Positions 18,775 to 26,788 of a stretch of 36,532 nucleotides of DNA are shown here, piece after piece (within the stretch, counting starts at the first letter, position 1; the number at the start of each line of letters is the position of its first letter). Below the pieces are notes generated by a model. It saw nothing but the letters and a program-made list of their open reading frames with translations, was not told the origin of the DNA and made no database searches. Origin of the DNA: Hydrogenophaga sp. (lineage in GTDB: Bacteria > Pseudomonadota > Gammaproteobacteria > Burkholderiales > Burkholderiaceae_C); the NCBI RefSeq assembly GCF_030656115.1, contig NZ_JAUSOO010000038.1, forward strand, positions 1 through 36,532, given 5' to 3'. Both the position numbers and the translations under genes were made by a program.

Positions 18775-19977
18775 ATGCCCTTCAACACGCCTTTTGCCGA
18801 CCGCCTCAACAACGTTGAAACCTCCGCCATCCGCGAACTCTTCAAGCTGCTGGGCAGGCCCGGCATCATCAGTTTTGCCGGTGGTTTCCCCGACAGCGCC
18901 CTGTTCGACGTGGACGGCATCCGCGAAGCGGTGAACGCCGCGCTCACCGAAGAACCCGGCGCTGCCCTGCAATACGGCGCCACCGAGGGCTACAACCCCC
19001 TGCGCGAACAGCTCGCCGCTTTCATGAGCAGCAAGGGCAACCAGGGCGTGACGGCCAACGACCTGATCGTCACCACCGGCAGCCAGCAGGCGTTGGACCT
19101 GCTGGGCAAGACGCTCGTGTCGCCCGGCGACAAGGTCATCGTCGAAGGCCCCACCTTCCTCGCCACCATCCAGTGCTTCCGCCTCTATGGCGCGCAGCTC
19201 ATCAGCGCACCGGTGGACGGCAACGGCGTGAAGACCGACGAGCTGGAAAGGTTGATCGAAGAACACAAGCCGAAGTTCGTCTACCTCATTCCCACCTTCG
19301 GCAACCCCAGCGGCGCCATGCTCAGTCTGGAGCGCCGCAACAAGGTGCTGGAGATGGCGGTGAAGCACAACACGCTGATCGTGGAAGACGACCCGTATGG
19401 CGACCTGTACTTCGGCGAAGCACCACCACCCAGCCTGCTGGCCCTGAGCGCCAGCGTGCCCGGCAGCCGCGACCTGCTGGTGCACTGCGGCAGTTTGAGC
19501 AAGGTGCTCAGCCCCGGCCTGCGCGTGGGCTGGATGGTCGGCCCGGCCGAGCTGCTGGCGAAAGCCACCATGTGCAATCAGTTCAGCGACGCCCACACCA
19601 GTACCTTCGCCCAGGCCACCGCCGCGCAGTACCTGAAAGCAGGGCGCATGCCCGCCACGCTGGCCAAGGTGCGCGCTGTGTACGCCGAGCGCGCCACCAC
19701 CATGGGCAACGCCCTGAAGCGCGAACTGGGCGACACCATCGAGTTCGTGCAACCGCTAGGCGGCCTGTTCGTCTGGGCCCGCCTCACGGGCGCCGGTGGC
19801 AAGGTGGCCGACGGTGGCGAGCTGGCGAAGCGCGCGATTGAAAAAGGTGTGGCGTTTGTGCCCGGTGCACCGTTCTACGCCTCCGACCCCGACCATGCGA
19901 CGCTGCGCTTGAGCTTTGCGACGGTGGGGGTTGAGAAGATTGAAGAGGGTGTGGGGCGGCTGGGTGCGGCTCTGTAG
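18775..19977 (+). CDS. PLP-dependent class I/II aminotransferase (2-aminoadipate/aromatic type)
   Basis: Cytosolic aminotransferase of the family that includes LysN-like and MocR-C-terminal enzymes. The 400-residue protein has ISFAGGFPDSALFD near residue 33, LQYGATEGYNPLREQLAAF, VTTGSQQALDLLGK and FGNPSGAMLSLERR. VEDDPYGDLYF and the PLP lysine K243 in GSLSKVLSPGLRVGWM follow. No DNA-binding domain precedes it, so it is not a MocR regulator. A TTG at 18760 is also in frame; ATG 18775 gives the usual N-terminus. Neither has a clear ribosome site. Substrate is not determinable; neighbours give no pathway context. Confidence 0.85.
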   Translation: MPFNTPFADRLNNVETSAIRELFKLLGRPGIISFAGGFPDSALFDVDGIREAVNAALTEEPGAALQYGATEGYNPLREQLAAFMSSKGNQGVTANDLIVTTGSQQALDLLGKTLVSPGDKVIVEGPTFLATIQCFRLYGAQLISAPVDGNGVKTDELERLIEEHKPKFVYLIPTFGNPSGAMLSLERRNKVLEMAVKHNTLIVEDDPYGDLYFGEAPPPSLLALSASVPGSRDLLVHCGSLSKVLSPGLRVGWMVGPAELLAKATMCNQFSDAHTSTFAQATAAQYLKAGRMPATLAKVRAVYAERATTMGNALKRELGDTIEFVQPLGGLFVWARLTGAGGKVADGGELAKRAIEKGVAFVPGAPFYASDPDHATLRLSFATVGVEKIEEGVGRLGAAL

Positions 19978-20039
19978 ATCCCGACAGTTCAACGCAGCAG
20001 CTTCAAACCAACGACAAACCCATAGGGAAATCGCCCACC

Positions 20040-23000
20040 ATGATTGAACACAAGGTCTCTGAGGAAATCATGGATTACCTCGCGGGTTTGAAGCTATCCA
20101 ACAGCGAGGAAGCCAAAAAACTGCGTTTTCAAAATCTGCTCTTGCGTCTGTTCAAAGACAGTGCTGGCTCACGCGCGCTCATTGATCAAATGGCCGCTGG
20201 AGGCGAAAAAACCATCTTCAATATTCCTCGCAAGGGGACACCCAAAACCGGTTATGCCGACATTGCCTACAGCAACGTCATCATCGAATGGGAAAAAGAC
20301 CTGGCCAAGACGGGGCGCCACGCAGAAGACCAATTGGCCGAATACCTGGCGGGTAAATGGCACAGCGGCGAGCGTTACGATTTCGTCTTGATCGCAACCG
20401 ACGGCCGGGTCTGGCGCAGCTACGCGCCTGACTTGGAGGTGCTTCTGGCCCAGGAGACACCCACACGGATTGCGCTGCGCAAGGTTGAAGACTTCGAGGT
20501 GAAACGCGACAACGAGCAGCAGTTCTTCTATTTTCTGGACCGTCTGCTCTTCCGTTCGACCAAACGAAAGGCCACGCTTGGCGAGATTCAGCTCGACTTT
20601 GGCGACACCTCGCGAGCGTTCATCAACACCGTTCAAGCCATGCGTGCCGCCATGCCAGCACCTGGAGTGGCTTCACCGGTGCATGTGGCTTTTGAGCAGT
20701 GGCAACGCTTTCTGGAACTCGCCTATGGCCGGTTTGATGACCGAAGCGCGGTGTATCTGATTCACACCTACCTGAGCGTCTTCTCCAAGCTCTTGGCCTA
20801 TGTGGTTCTGCGTCCCGCGGCCCGCCCCAACGACGACGAGCTTCGCCGCATTCTCACCGGGGAGGCCTTCAATGCCCTGAATGTGTCCAACTTCGTCGAG
20901 GGAGACTTTTTCTACTGGGTGTCTGATCCAGCGATCTTTGCCCGCCTGGCCCCGTCGCTGCGTGAGCTGTACAACCAGATCACCGAATACGACTTCACCG
21001 ATGTGGAAGAAGACATTCTGAAGGGCGTTTACCAGGAGCTGATCGACATCGACACCCGCCACGCCTTGGGCGAGTACTACACGCCCGACTGGTTGTGCGA
21101 GCGTGTGGTGGACAGCCTGCAACTGGAGCGCAGTTCCCGGGTGCTTGATCCCGCCTGTGGCTCCGGTTCGTTCTTGCGGGCGCTGGTGGCCCGGTTGCGC
21201 ACCGACTGGCCCGACATGCCGGTGCAGCAGATTGCCAATCAAATTACCGGCATCGACGTGCATCCTCTCTCGGTGCAGATCGCCAAGACCACACTGTTGC
21301 TTGCGTTGGGCGAGGGCGTGGCACGCGCCAAAGCGCCGGTGACGCTCAACGTGTACCTTGCCAACACGCTGTTCCTCTCTCAAGACGAAGGCAAGAAGAC
21401 GCTCTATACCTCTGGGCACCATTTTCTGGTGCGCGTGGATGACCAGCGTTTGCCTCTGGACATGACGCCCTTCATTGGGCAGCCCGACCGCTTCGTCAAA
21501 GCCATCGAACTGGCCCAGTATTTTGTGGACAACAGTCTTGAGATCGAACAGCCCTTTGAGGTGTTTGATACAGCGCTGCGGGCACGGGTGCCCACGGTGG
21601 ACATGGACAAAAATTTGGTGGCCGAACTGCACGCTATCTACCGGGCGATGCGCGAGGCCAAGCAGAAAGGCCGCGACACGATCTGGCAGTTTGTGTTGCA
21701 AAACCTCTACCAGCCGGTGTTCATGTACCGCGTGTTTGATGCCATCGTTGCCAACCCACCCTGGCTAACGTATTCCGACATCAGCAGCGGTGATTACCAG
21801 CAGTTGGTGCGCGACATTGCCCGCGTTTACAACCTCATGCCCTCTGCCAAAGCCAACAACCCCCACATCGACCTGGCCGCGGTGTTTCTATCGCACTGTG
21901 GGAAATACCTCGCCAAAGACGGCGCCCAACTGGCCTTTGTGTTGCCGCGCGCCTTTTTGACGGCCGACCAGCATGCCAACGTGCGCAGCGGGGAGGCCAG
22001 CGGCTTCAAACTCGCGGAAGTGTGGGATCTGGACGGCGTGAGTCCTTTGTTCAACGTGCCCGCCTGCGTGCTGCTCGCCTGTGCATCGCAGTCTGAAAAC
22101 GACGACGCCAAACGGGCCCGCGCACTGCCCAAGACGGGCATTGTGGGCACCGTGTTCGACGGCCGGTTGCCCAAGCCCCACCTGCACTGGCGCGATGCGC
22201 AGCAGTTTCTGAAAGAGCAGACCACGCGCTGGTATTTTCAGGAGCTGGGCAACGAAAAGAGCCGCAAAAAGCGCTCGGCCCTGGTGCAGCAGCGCATACA
22301 GGGTCAAAGCGGCGGCAATGCCTACGCCGAGCGCTTCAAACAGGGTGCCACCATCGTGCCCCGCGCTTTCTATTTTGTAGAACCGCAAGGCATGACCGTG
22401 GATGCGACGACCGATGTGTCCGGGCGCACCGTCAACATCCGCACCCACCCGCTGGCGCTGGAGGGTGCCAAGAAGCCCTGGGACGGTATCTCGCTCACCG
22501 GCTCGATGCAAGGCCAGTACCTTTTCCGCACGGCCATGGCGCGCAACGTGATTCCGTTTGCCCTCATCAACCCCGCTTTGGTGGCGCTTCCGCTGGTGAA
22601 GGAGGAGCAGGCCAACGACAAGAACGCCGAGCTGGCCGGCAAGCAGCGTTGGTGTCTGCTCGACAGCGCGGCGCTCACGGCGCGTGGCGACCTGGAGGCT
22701 GCGCGCTGGTTTGGGCAGTGCGAGCGACTCTGGGGCGAGCGGCGAAGTGACAGTGCGAAGAATCAAAAAATGAGCATGATTGGGCGGATCAATTTTCAGC
22801 GGGGATTGACGGATCAACCCGTTGATGGTCGTTGGGCCGTCATGTTCAATCGGTCGGCAAAAGATGGAAACGCATGCAGCGTCCGAACAGATGGGTCGGC
22901 GCAGCATTTTTTGGTCGATTTCGCAATGTACGTTTGTTTTGTGGACAGTGAGGAAGAAGCTCGATTTGTTGAGTGCTACCTCAACTCTGGATACATCAAC

Positions 23001-23456
23001 AAAGCGATCAAGGCATTTCAAACCAAGGGCCACTTCGGAGCCCGCGATGTAACCAAGAAAATTCTTGAATTTCCCTGGCCAAACTTTTCGCGCAATGTTG
23101 CCTCTCATCGGACGCTCGCTGCGCTTGGTAAGCAAGTCGCGCAAGCGGTCCAATCCATCTTGGGCAGCCAGCAAGATCTGGAACTCGATCCCCGCTCGCT
23201 GGGCCGTTTGCGAACCCGCATTCGCAGCGAGCTGGCGCCTCAATTCAAGGAAATGGATGCCCTGGTCGAAGCGATATCCACCGGGCGCGACGCCCAGGCG
23301 CGGGGGCAAACCTGGGAGCGCGTGCTCCATGGCGCCCCACCCGACCTGATTGCTCAACCTTCCACTTCCGTCAGTGCCTTCCTGCGCAATGAACGAACCC
23401 ATTGGAGCGAGCGCGAAATGCTCGCCAGTGGATCGCGCACGGGGAGGGGTGCATGA
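20040..23456 (+). CDS. Single-chain type IIG-like restriction-modification enzyme
   Basis: Predicted to cut and N6-adenine-methylate DNA in one 1138-residue polypeptide. An N-terminal nuclease-like region has D74 in GYADIAYS followed by E83 and E85 in IIEWEK, a PD-(D/E)xK arrangement closer to the ExE variant than to the common ExK, then AEDQLAEYL. A helical linker leads to the methylase: motif I VLDPACGSGSFL at 368-379 and catalytic NPPW at 572-575. The C-terminal third is the presumed target-recognition region. G+C is visibly below that of neighbours, most strongly around 22740-23100. AGGGAAA precedes ATG 20040. The stop overlaps the PIN gene as ATGA. Recognition site unknown. Confidence 0.87.
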   Translation: MIEHKVSEEIMDYLAGLKLSNSEEAKKLRFQNLLLRLFKDSAGSRALIDQMAAGGEKTIFNIPRKGTPKTGYADIAYSNVIIEWEKDLAKTGRHAEDQLAEYLAGKWHSGERYDFVLIATDGRVWRSYAPDLEVLLAQETPTRIALRKVEDFEVKRDNEQQFFYFLDRLLFRSTKRKATLGEIQLDFGDTSRAFINTVQAMRAAMPAPGVASPVHVAFEQWQRFLELAYGRFDDRSAVYLIHTYLSVFSKLLAYVVLRPAARPNDDELRRILTGEAFNALNVSNFVEGDFFYWVSDPAIFARLAPSLRELYNQITEYDFTDVEEDILKGVYQELIDIDTRHALGEYYTPDWLCERVVDSLQLERSSRVLDPACGSGSFLRALVARLRTDWPDMPVQQIANQITGIDVHPLSVQIAKTTLLLALGEGVARAKAPVTLNVYLANTLFLSQDEGKKTLYTSGHHFLVRVDDQRLPLDMTPFIGQPDRFVKAIELAQYFVDNSLEIEQPFEVFDTALRARVPTVDMDKNLVAELHAIYRAMREAKQKGRDTIWQFVLQNLYQPVFMYRVFDAIVANPPWLTYSDISSGDYQQLVRDIARVYNLMPSAKANNPHIDLAAVFLSHCGKYLAKDGAQLAFVLPRAFLTADQHANVRSGEASGFKLAEVWDLDGVSPLFNVPACVLLACASQSENDDAKRARALPKTGIVGTVFDGRLPKPHLHWRDAQQFLKEQTTRWYFQELGNEKSRKKRSALVQQRIQGQSGGNAYAERFKQGATIVPRAFYFVEPQGMTVDATTDVSGRTVNIRTHPLALEGAKKPWDGISLTGSMQGQYLFRTAMARNVIPFALINPALVALPLVKEEQANDKNAELAGKQRWCLLDSAALTARGDLEAARWFGQCERLWGERRSDSAKNQKMSMIGRINFQRGLTDQPVDGRWAVMFNRSAKDGNACSVRTDGSAQHFLVDFAMYVCFVDSEEEARFVECYLNSGYINKAIKAFQTKGHFGARDVTKKILEFPWPNFSRNVASHRTLAALGKQVAQAVQSILGSQQDLELDPRSLGRLRTRIRSELAPQFKEMDALVEAISTGRDAQARGQTWERVLHGAPPDLIAQPSTSVSAFLRNERTHWSEREMLASGSRTGRGA

Positions 23457-23962
23457 GCCATGTCTTGCTGCTGGATACCAATGTCTGGAGCCACCTGGTG
23501 CTGAGCGATGTTGCCAAGCGCGCGTCTGTTCAGGCGGCGCTGGCGGCATTGCAAGCCAAGTACCCGGACGCTTCCTTTGCCACCAGCCGCATCTGTGTGG
23601 CCGAGTGCATGGTGGCCGCGCGCCGGTACCAGGACGCAGCACAGCGCCAGCTCGCTGAGGATGCATTCAGGCTATTTTTTGACGACCCCAACGTGATCGT
23701 GGTGGACGTGACAGAAGTGGTTCTGGATCAGGCCGCCACACTGAGGGCCGAGGCATTGAGGCGTGCTGCGGCGGGCGGCGGCACGCCAGCCAACCCTGAT
23801 GGCGGTAAGCTGAAACTGCCCGATGCGGTGGTGGCTGCCAGCTGCTTGGACTTTGATCCACCCGCGGTGCTCGTGACTGAAAACGTCCGCGATTTCCGCT
23901 ACACCGACGGTTTGGGTCAAGTGCAGTGTGTCGCTGGTTTGGTGGTGGAGTGCGTCGGCTAA
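23453..23962 (+). CDS. PIN-domain ribonuclease coupled to the restriction enzyme
   Basis: Predicted Mg-dependent RNase of the PIN superfamily, the fold of VapC toxins. The 169-residue protein carries the expected acidic residues: D8 in LLLDTNVW, E51 in VAECMVAARRY, D124 in LKLPDAVVAA and D147 in VTENVRDFRY, so catalysis should be possible. It starts in the ATGA overlap with the restriction gene and has a strong GGAGG site 5 bases upstream of the ATG, so high translation is expected. No VapB-like antitoxin gene precedes it. Its role with the restriction enzyme is unknown; a guard/suicide function is one hypothesis. Confidence 0.85.
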   Translation: MSHVLLLDTNVWSHLVLSDVAKRASVQAALAALQAKYPDASFATSRICVAECMVAARRYQDAAQRQLAEDAFRLFFDDPNVIVVDVTEVVLDQAATLRAEALRRAAAGGGTPANPDGGKLKLPDAVVAASCLDFDPPAVLVTENVRDFRYTDGLGQVQCVAGLVVECVG

Positions 23963-24075
23963 TGGGTTTGCCGACCGTTGGCTTCAGCTTGGGAGGCTTT
24001 GCCGGGAGCCCTGACGGTGATGTTCTTGATGGCCGGTCGCGCGAGCAGTTAGCCACGGTGTTCCGAAGCCCCTAA
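23962..24075 (+). CDS. Possible 37-residue small ORF coupled to the PIN gene
   Basis: The PIN stop TAA and an ATG share a base (TAATG at 23960-23964). From that ATG a 37-codon frame runs to TAA at 24073-24075. The product is Gly-rich at first, then acidic/basic, ending REQLATVFRSP. No family is recognised and no clear ribosome site other than coupling is seen. It could be a small antitoxin or regulator, or merely a chance frame in the 126-bp gap before the NUDIX gene. Confidence 0.25.
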   Translation: MGLPTVGFSLGGFAGSPDGDVLDGRSREQLATVFRSP

Positions 24076-24088
24076 AGCGCCCAGCCTC

Positions 24089-24643
24089 TCAGGCGATGTC
24101 GATGGCGTGAAAGCCGAACTGCCCGCGGCGGCGGTCGGCGAAATAATGTTCCAGGGTTTCCTTGACGGTGCGAAACGCGATTTCGTCCCAGGGAATGTCG
24201 GCTTCGGTGAACAGGCGGGCCTCGATGGTTTCCACGCCGGGGTTGAACTGGTCGCTGAGCAGGCGGGCTCGGTAGTAGATATGCACCTGGCCCACGCGGG
24301 CCACGTTCATCAGGGTGAAGATCTCGCCCATCTCAAACTGTGCACCGGCTTCTTCCACTGTTTCGCGGGCGGCGCCCTGGGCGGTGGTTTCGTTCAGTTC
24401 CATGAAGCCGGCGGGCAGGGTCCACTTGCCGAAGCGGGGTTCGATGTTGCGCTTGCAGAGCAACACGTGTTCGCCCGACGCGCCCCACACGGGGACGGTG
24501 CCCACCACGTTGAGCGGGTTTTCGTAGTGGATGGTGTGGCAGACGGTGCAGACGGCACGGGGCTTGGTGTCGCCGTCATCGGGGATGCGGTAGGCGACGG
24601 GTGAACCACATTGTCTGCAGTGTTGGATGGGGCTGCGGTGCAT
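24089..24643 (-). CDS. NUDIX hydrolase with N-terminal zinc ribbon
   Basis: Predicted nucleoside-diphosphate-linked compound pyrophosphatase. The 184-residue protein has a zinc ribbon with C9/C12 and C32/C35, then a NUDIX fold. The NUDIX box begins at G79 and has E85, R93-E94, E97-E98 and G100, a complete GX5EX7REUXEEXGU pattern, so it should be active. FGKWTLPAGFMELNE precedes it. ATG 24643 (MHRSPIQHCRQCG) is chosen over upstream in-frame sequence because the zinc ribbon starts at once. The substrate could be ADP-ribose, NADH-like or FAD-like molecules; the family does not decide. It lies downstream of the terminator of the TRAP gene. Confidence 0.9.
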   Translation of the reverse strand: MHRSPIQHCRQCGSPVAYRIPDDGDTKPRAVCTVCHTIHYENPLNVVGTVPVWGASGEHVLLCKRNIEPRFGKWTLPAGFMELNETTAQGAARETVEEAGAQFEMGEIFTLMNVARVGQVHIYYRARLLSDQFNPGVETIEARLFTEADIPWDEIAFRTVKETLEHYFADRRRGQFGFHAIDIA

Positions 24644-24660
24644 GTGCAAAGTGTAGGGGC

Positions 24661-24690
24661 AAACAAAAAGGGCTCCTTGCGGAGCCCTTG
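24661..24690 (-). terminator. Rho-independent terminator after the TRAP binding-protein gene
   Basis: GGGCTCC at 24670-24676 pairs with GGAGCCC at 24681-24687 around a TTGC loop. Read on the minus strand the hairpin is followed by TTTTTGTTTG, the usual U-tract. It lies about 55 bases after the stop of the minus-strand TRAP gene and just before the NUDIX start, so it ends the catabolic transcript and separates it from the NUDIX gene. Confidence 0.88.
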
Positions 24691-24742
24691 GAGTCACGGC
24701 GTGGGTGCGGGGTATTGGCCCCGCCGACCGCACCGAGCGGCA

Positions 24743-25804
24743 TCAGGCCTTTTTGGTGCCGCTGGTTTTGCCGTGTTTTTCGATCAGGGCTTTGGCACTG
24801 TCCAGCAGCTGCTTGCCGTTGAAGCCGCGCTTGTCCATGTCCTGCATCCACTCCACTTCCACCAGACGGGCCTTGCGCTTGAATTCCTGCGCTTCGGCGG
24901 CCGGGATGGTGTAGATGGAATTGCCTTGCTTGACGGCCGATTCGCGGCCCGGGATGTCGCCACTTTGCTGGACCTTGCCCAGCCAGGCCGAGGTGTCCAT
25001 GCCGGAATTCTTGTCGATGATGGCCTTCAGGTCGGGCGCCAGCGAGGCGTATTTGGCCTTGTTCATGGCCATGATGAAGGTGGTGGTGTACAGGGCGCCA
25101 CCGGCGGGATCGAATTCGCTGTGGAACTTGGTCAGCTCATGCACCTTGACCGAGGGCACCACTTCCCACGGAATCACGCAACCGTCGATCACGCCTTTGG
25201 ACAGCGCATCGGGGATTTGTGGCAGCGGCATGCCCACGGGCGAGGCGCCCAGGTACGACAGCATTTTGGTGATCTGGCGGGTGGGGCCGCGCACCTTGGA
25301 GCCGCGCAGGTCTTCAGCCGTTTTGATCTGCTTGCTGCGCATGTGGAACATGCCCGGGCCGTGCACCTGCAGGGCAATGGGCTGCACTTCGCGGAACTCG
25401 TCTTTGGCCACGGTCTGCACGTATTCCCAGAAGGCCTTGGAGGTGGCTTCGGCGTTGTTCATCATGAATGGCAGCTCGAACACTTCAATGCGCGGGAAGC
25501 GGCCGGGCGTGTTGCCGGGCAGGGTCCACACGATGTCAACCACGCCGTCCTTGGCCTGGTCGTACAGCTGCACCGGCGAGCCGCCGAGTTGCATGGCGGG
25601 ATAGCCTTCGAACTTGATGCGTCCGTCGGAGTCTTTGGTGACCTTGTCCATCCAGGCCTTGTGCATGTTGAGCCACACATTGGACTGTGGCGACATGAAG
25701 GTGTGGAACTTGAGCGTGACGCTTTGCTGGGCAAAGCCCACCAGGGCGGGGGCGCCGAGGGCCACGGCGGCACCGGTTTGGAGCAGGGTTCTGCGCTGGA
25801 TCAT
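24743..25804 (-). CDS. TRAP transporter periplasmic substrate-binding protein, DctP family
   Basis: Periplasmic receptor of a tripartite ATP-independent transporter for an organic acid or related anion. The 353-residue protein starts MIQRRTLLQTGAAVALGAPAL, a twin-arginine-like or Sec signal, then LKFHTFMSPQSNVWLNMHKAW. The DctP core shows PAMQLGGSPVQLYDQAKDGVVDIVWTLPG, DLRGSKVRGPTRQ and DALSKGVIDGCVIPWEV, plus ALYTTTFIMAMNKAKY. An AGGAG lies 9 bases before ATG 25804. No DctQ or DctM membrane gene is present here, so the partners must be elsewhere. The 5' region has its own promoter-like elements and palindrome; an efficient terminator follows. Confidence 0.92.
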   Translation of the reverse strand: MIQRRTLLQTGAAVALGAPALVGFAQQSVTLKFHTFMSPQSNVWLNMHKAWMDKVTKDSDGRIKFEGYPAMQLGGSPVQLYDQAKDGVVDIVWTLPGNTPGRFPRIEVFELPFMMNNAEATSKAFWEYVQTVAKDEFREVQPIALQVHGPGMFHMRSKQIKTAEDLRGSKVRGPTRQITKMLSYLGASPVGMPLPQIPDALSKGVIDGCVIPWEVVPSVKVHELTKFHSEFDPAGGALYTTTFIMAMNKAKYASLAPDLKAIIDKNSGMDTSAWLGKVQQSGDIPGRESAVKQGNSIYTIPAAEAQEFKRKARLVEVEWMQDMDKRGFNGKQLLDSAKALIEKHGKTSGTKKA

Positions 25805-25940
25805 GGGGAGGTTCTCCTGGGGGACGGGCAAGAAAAAATGCTTGGAAAAAACCATGCAAGGGTACGGGTTTTTGACGGTGGATCGCTACAGGTCAAACCC
25901 GCGAAACCTGGGTTGTGTGGAAAAGAGAGAATTTATATTG

Positions 25941-25956
25941 GTGAAATAGATTTCAC
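25941..25956. promoter_or_regulatory. Palindromic operator upstream of the TRAP gene
   Basis: GTGAAAT, a 2-base spacer and ATTTCAC form a perfect inverted repeat in an AT-rich island of otherwise GC-rich DNA. It lies just downstream of the minus-strand -10-like element, where a bound repressor would block initiation. The half-site arrangement resembles IclR/KdgR-type operators, but the regulator is not encoded nearby as far as can be seen. Confidence 0.7.
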
Positions 25957-25964
25957 TAAAAGAA

Positions 25965-25992
25965 ATTATAGAGAATGGCTGGTACGGGTAAA
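25965..25992 (-). promoter_or_regulatory. Sigma-70-like promoter for the TRAP gene
   Basis: On the minus strand a perfect TATAAT (25970-25965) lies 16 bases downstream of TTTACC (25992-25987), a partial -35 match. Transcription would start near 25958, beside the palindrome at 25941-25956, giving a leader of about 150 bases to the TRAP start codon. The -35 element begins only 10 bases from the stop of the upstream hydrolase gene. Confidence 0.6.
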
Positions 25993-26001
25993 CCCGGGGT
26001 T

Positions 26002-26697
26002 TTAAGCCACGGTGATGCGGATGGGCGTCAGGCCATCCACACCGCCGGTCAGGGTATCGCCCTGCACCACGGCGGCCACGCCTTCGGGCGTGCCGGTGTA
26101 GATCAGGTCGCCGGCCTGCAGTTCCCAGGCGTTGGAGAGGTGTTCGATGGTTTCCGCCACGCTCCAGATGAGCTTGGCCACGTTGCTGCGCTGGCGGTCG
26201 AGTCCGTTCACCTGCACCCAGATGGCGGCGTGGTGGATGTCGCCGGCCTGCGCGGCGGGTGTGATGGGGCCGATGGGTGCCGAATGGTCGAAGGCCTTGC
26301 CAATGCACCAGGGGCGACCCTGTTTTTTCATGTCGTTTTGCAGGTCGCGGCGGGTCATGTCCAGGCCCACGGCGTAGCCGTAGATGTGCTGCGCGGCGTC
26401 TTGGGCGCGGATGTTGCGCCCGCCCTGGCCAATGGCCACCACCAGTTCAATCTCGTGGTGCAGGTTGCTGGTGAGGCTGGGGTAGGGCATGGTGGCGGTC
26501 TGGCCCGCGTCGGCCACCACCAGGGCGTCGGCCGGTTTCAGAAAAAAGAACGGTGGCTCGCGCCCGGTGAAGCCCATTTCTTTGGCGTGTTCTTCGTAGT
26601 TGCGGCCCACGCAGTAAATGCGGTGCACGGGGAAGCGCTCGGTGGTGCCCAACACGGGCACGGACACAACAGCGGGGGGCGTGAAGACGAAGCTCAT
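26002..26697 (-). CDS. Fumarylacetoacetate hydrolase family protein (fumarylpyruvate hydrolase-like)
   Basis: Predicted metal-dependent C-C hydrolase or decarboxylase acting on a ring-cleavage or keto-acid product. The 231-residue protein has the short-FAH pattern: FPVHRIYCVGRNYEEHAKEMG near residue 22 and EPPFFFLKPADALV. The metal ligands are in HHEIELVVAIG and VGLDMTRRDLQ, and GDLIYTGTPEGVAAV lies near the end. Length and N-terminus resemble fumarylpyruvate hydrolases of gentisate pathways, but the family is broad. ATG 26697 is chosen from the family N-terminus. It is fourth in the minus-strand catabolic cluster, 91 bases after the ferredoxin gene. Confidence 0.88.
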   Translation of the reverse strand: MSFVFTPPAVVSVPVLGTTERFPVHRIYCVGRNYEEHAKEMGFTGREPPFFFLKPADALVVADAGQTATMPYPSLTSNLHHEIELVVAIGQGGRNIRAQDAAQHIYGYAVGLDMTRRDLQNDMKKQGRPWCIGKAFDHSAPIGPITPAAQAGDIHHAAIWVQVNGLDRQRSNVAKLIWSVAETIEHLSNAWELQAGDLIYTGTPEGVAAVVQGDTLTGGVDGLTPIRITVA

Positions 26698-26788
26698 GGG
26701 GTTTTTCCTGGGTGTGGCGAACCGTGGGATCGTAGCGCCAGCGGTGAGGCTGCGGATCGGTGCTTGGTCAGGCTTTGCGCACGTCCTG

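Noticed and set aside
20040..23962. BREX or DISARM locus
   Set aside because: No PglZ, BrxC, Lon-like, DrmA/DrmB or helicase gene is present; only one methylase-nuclease chain and a PIN protein.
25990..26002. AAACCC-G-GGGTTT palindrome as terminator of the hydrolase gene
   Set aside because: A one-base loop cannot form a stable hairpin and there is no U-tract on the minus strand; it is kept only as local symmetry near the TRAP promoter.
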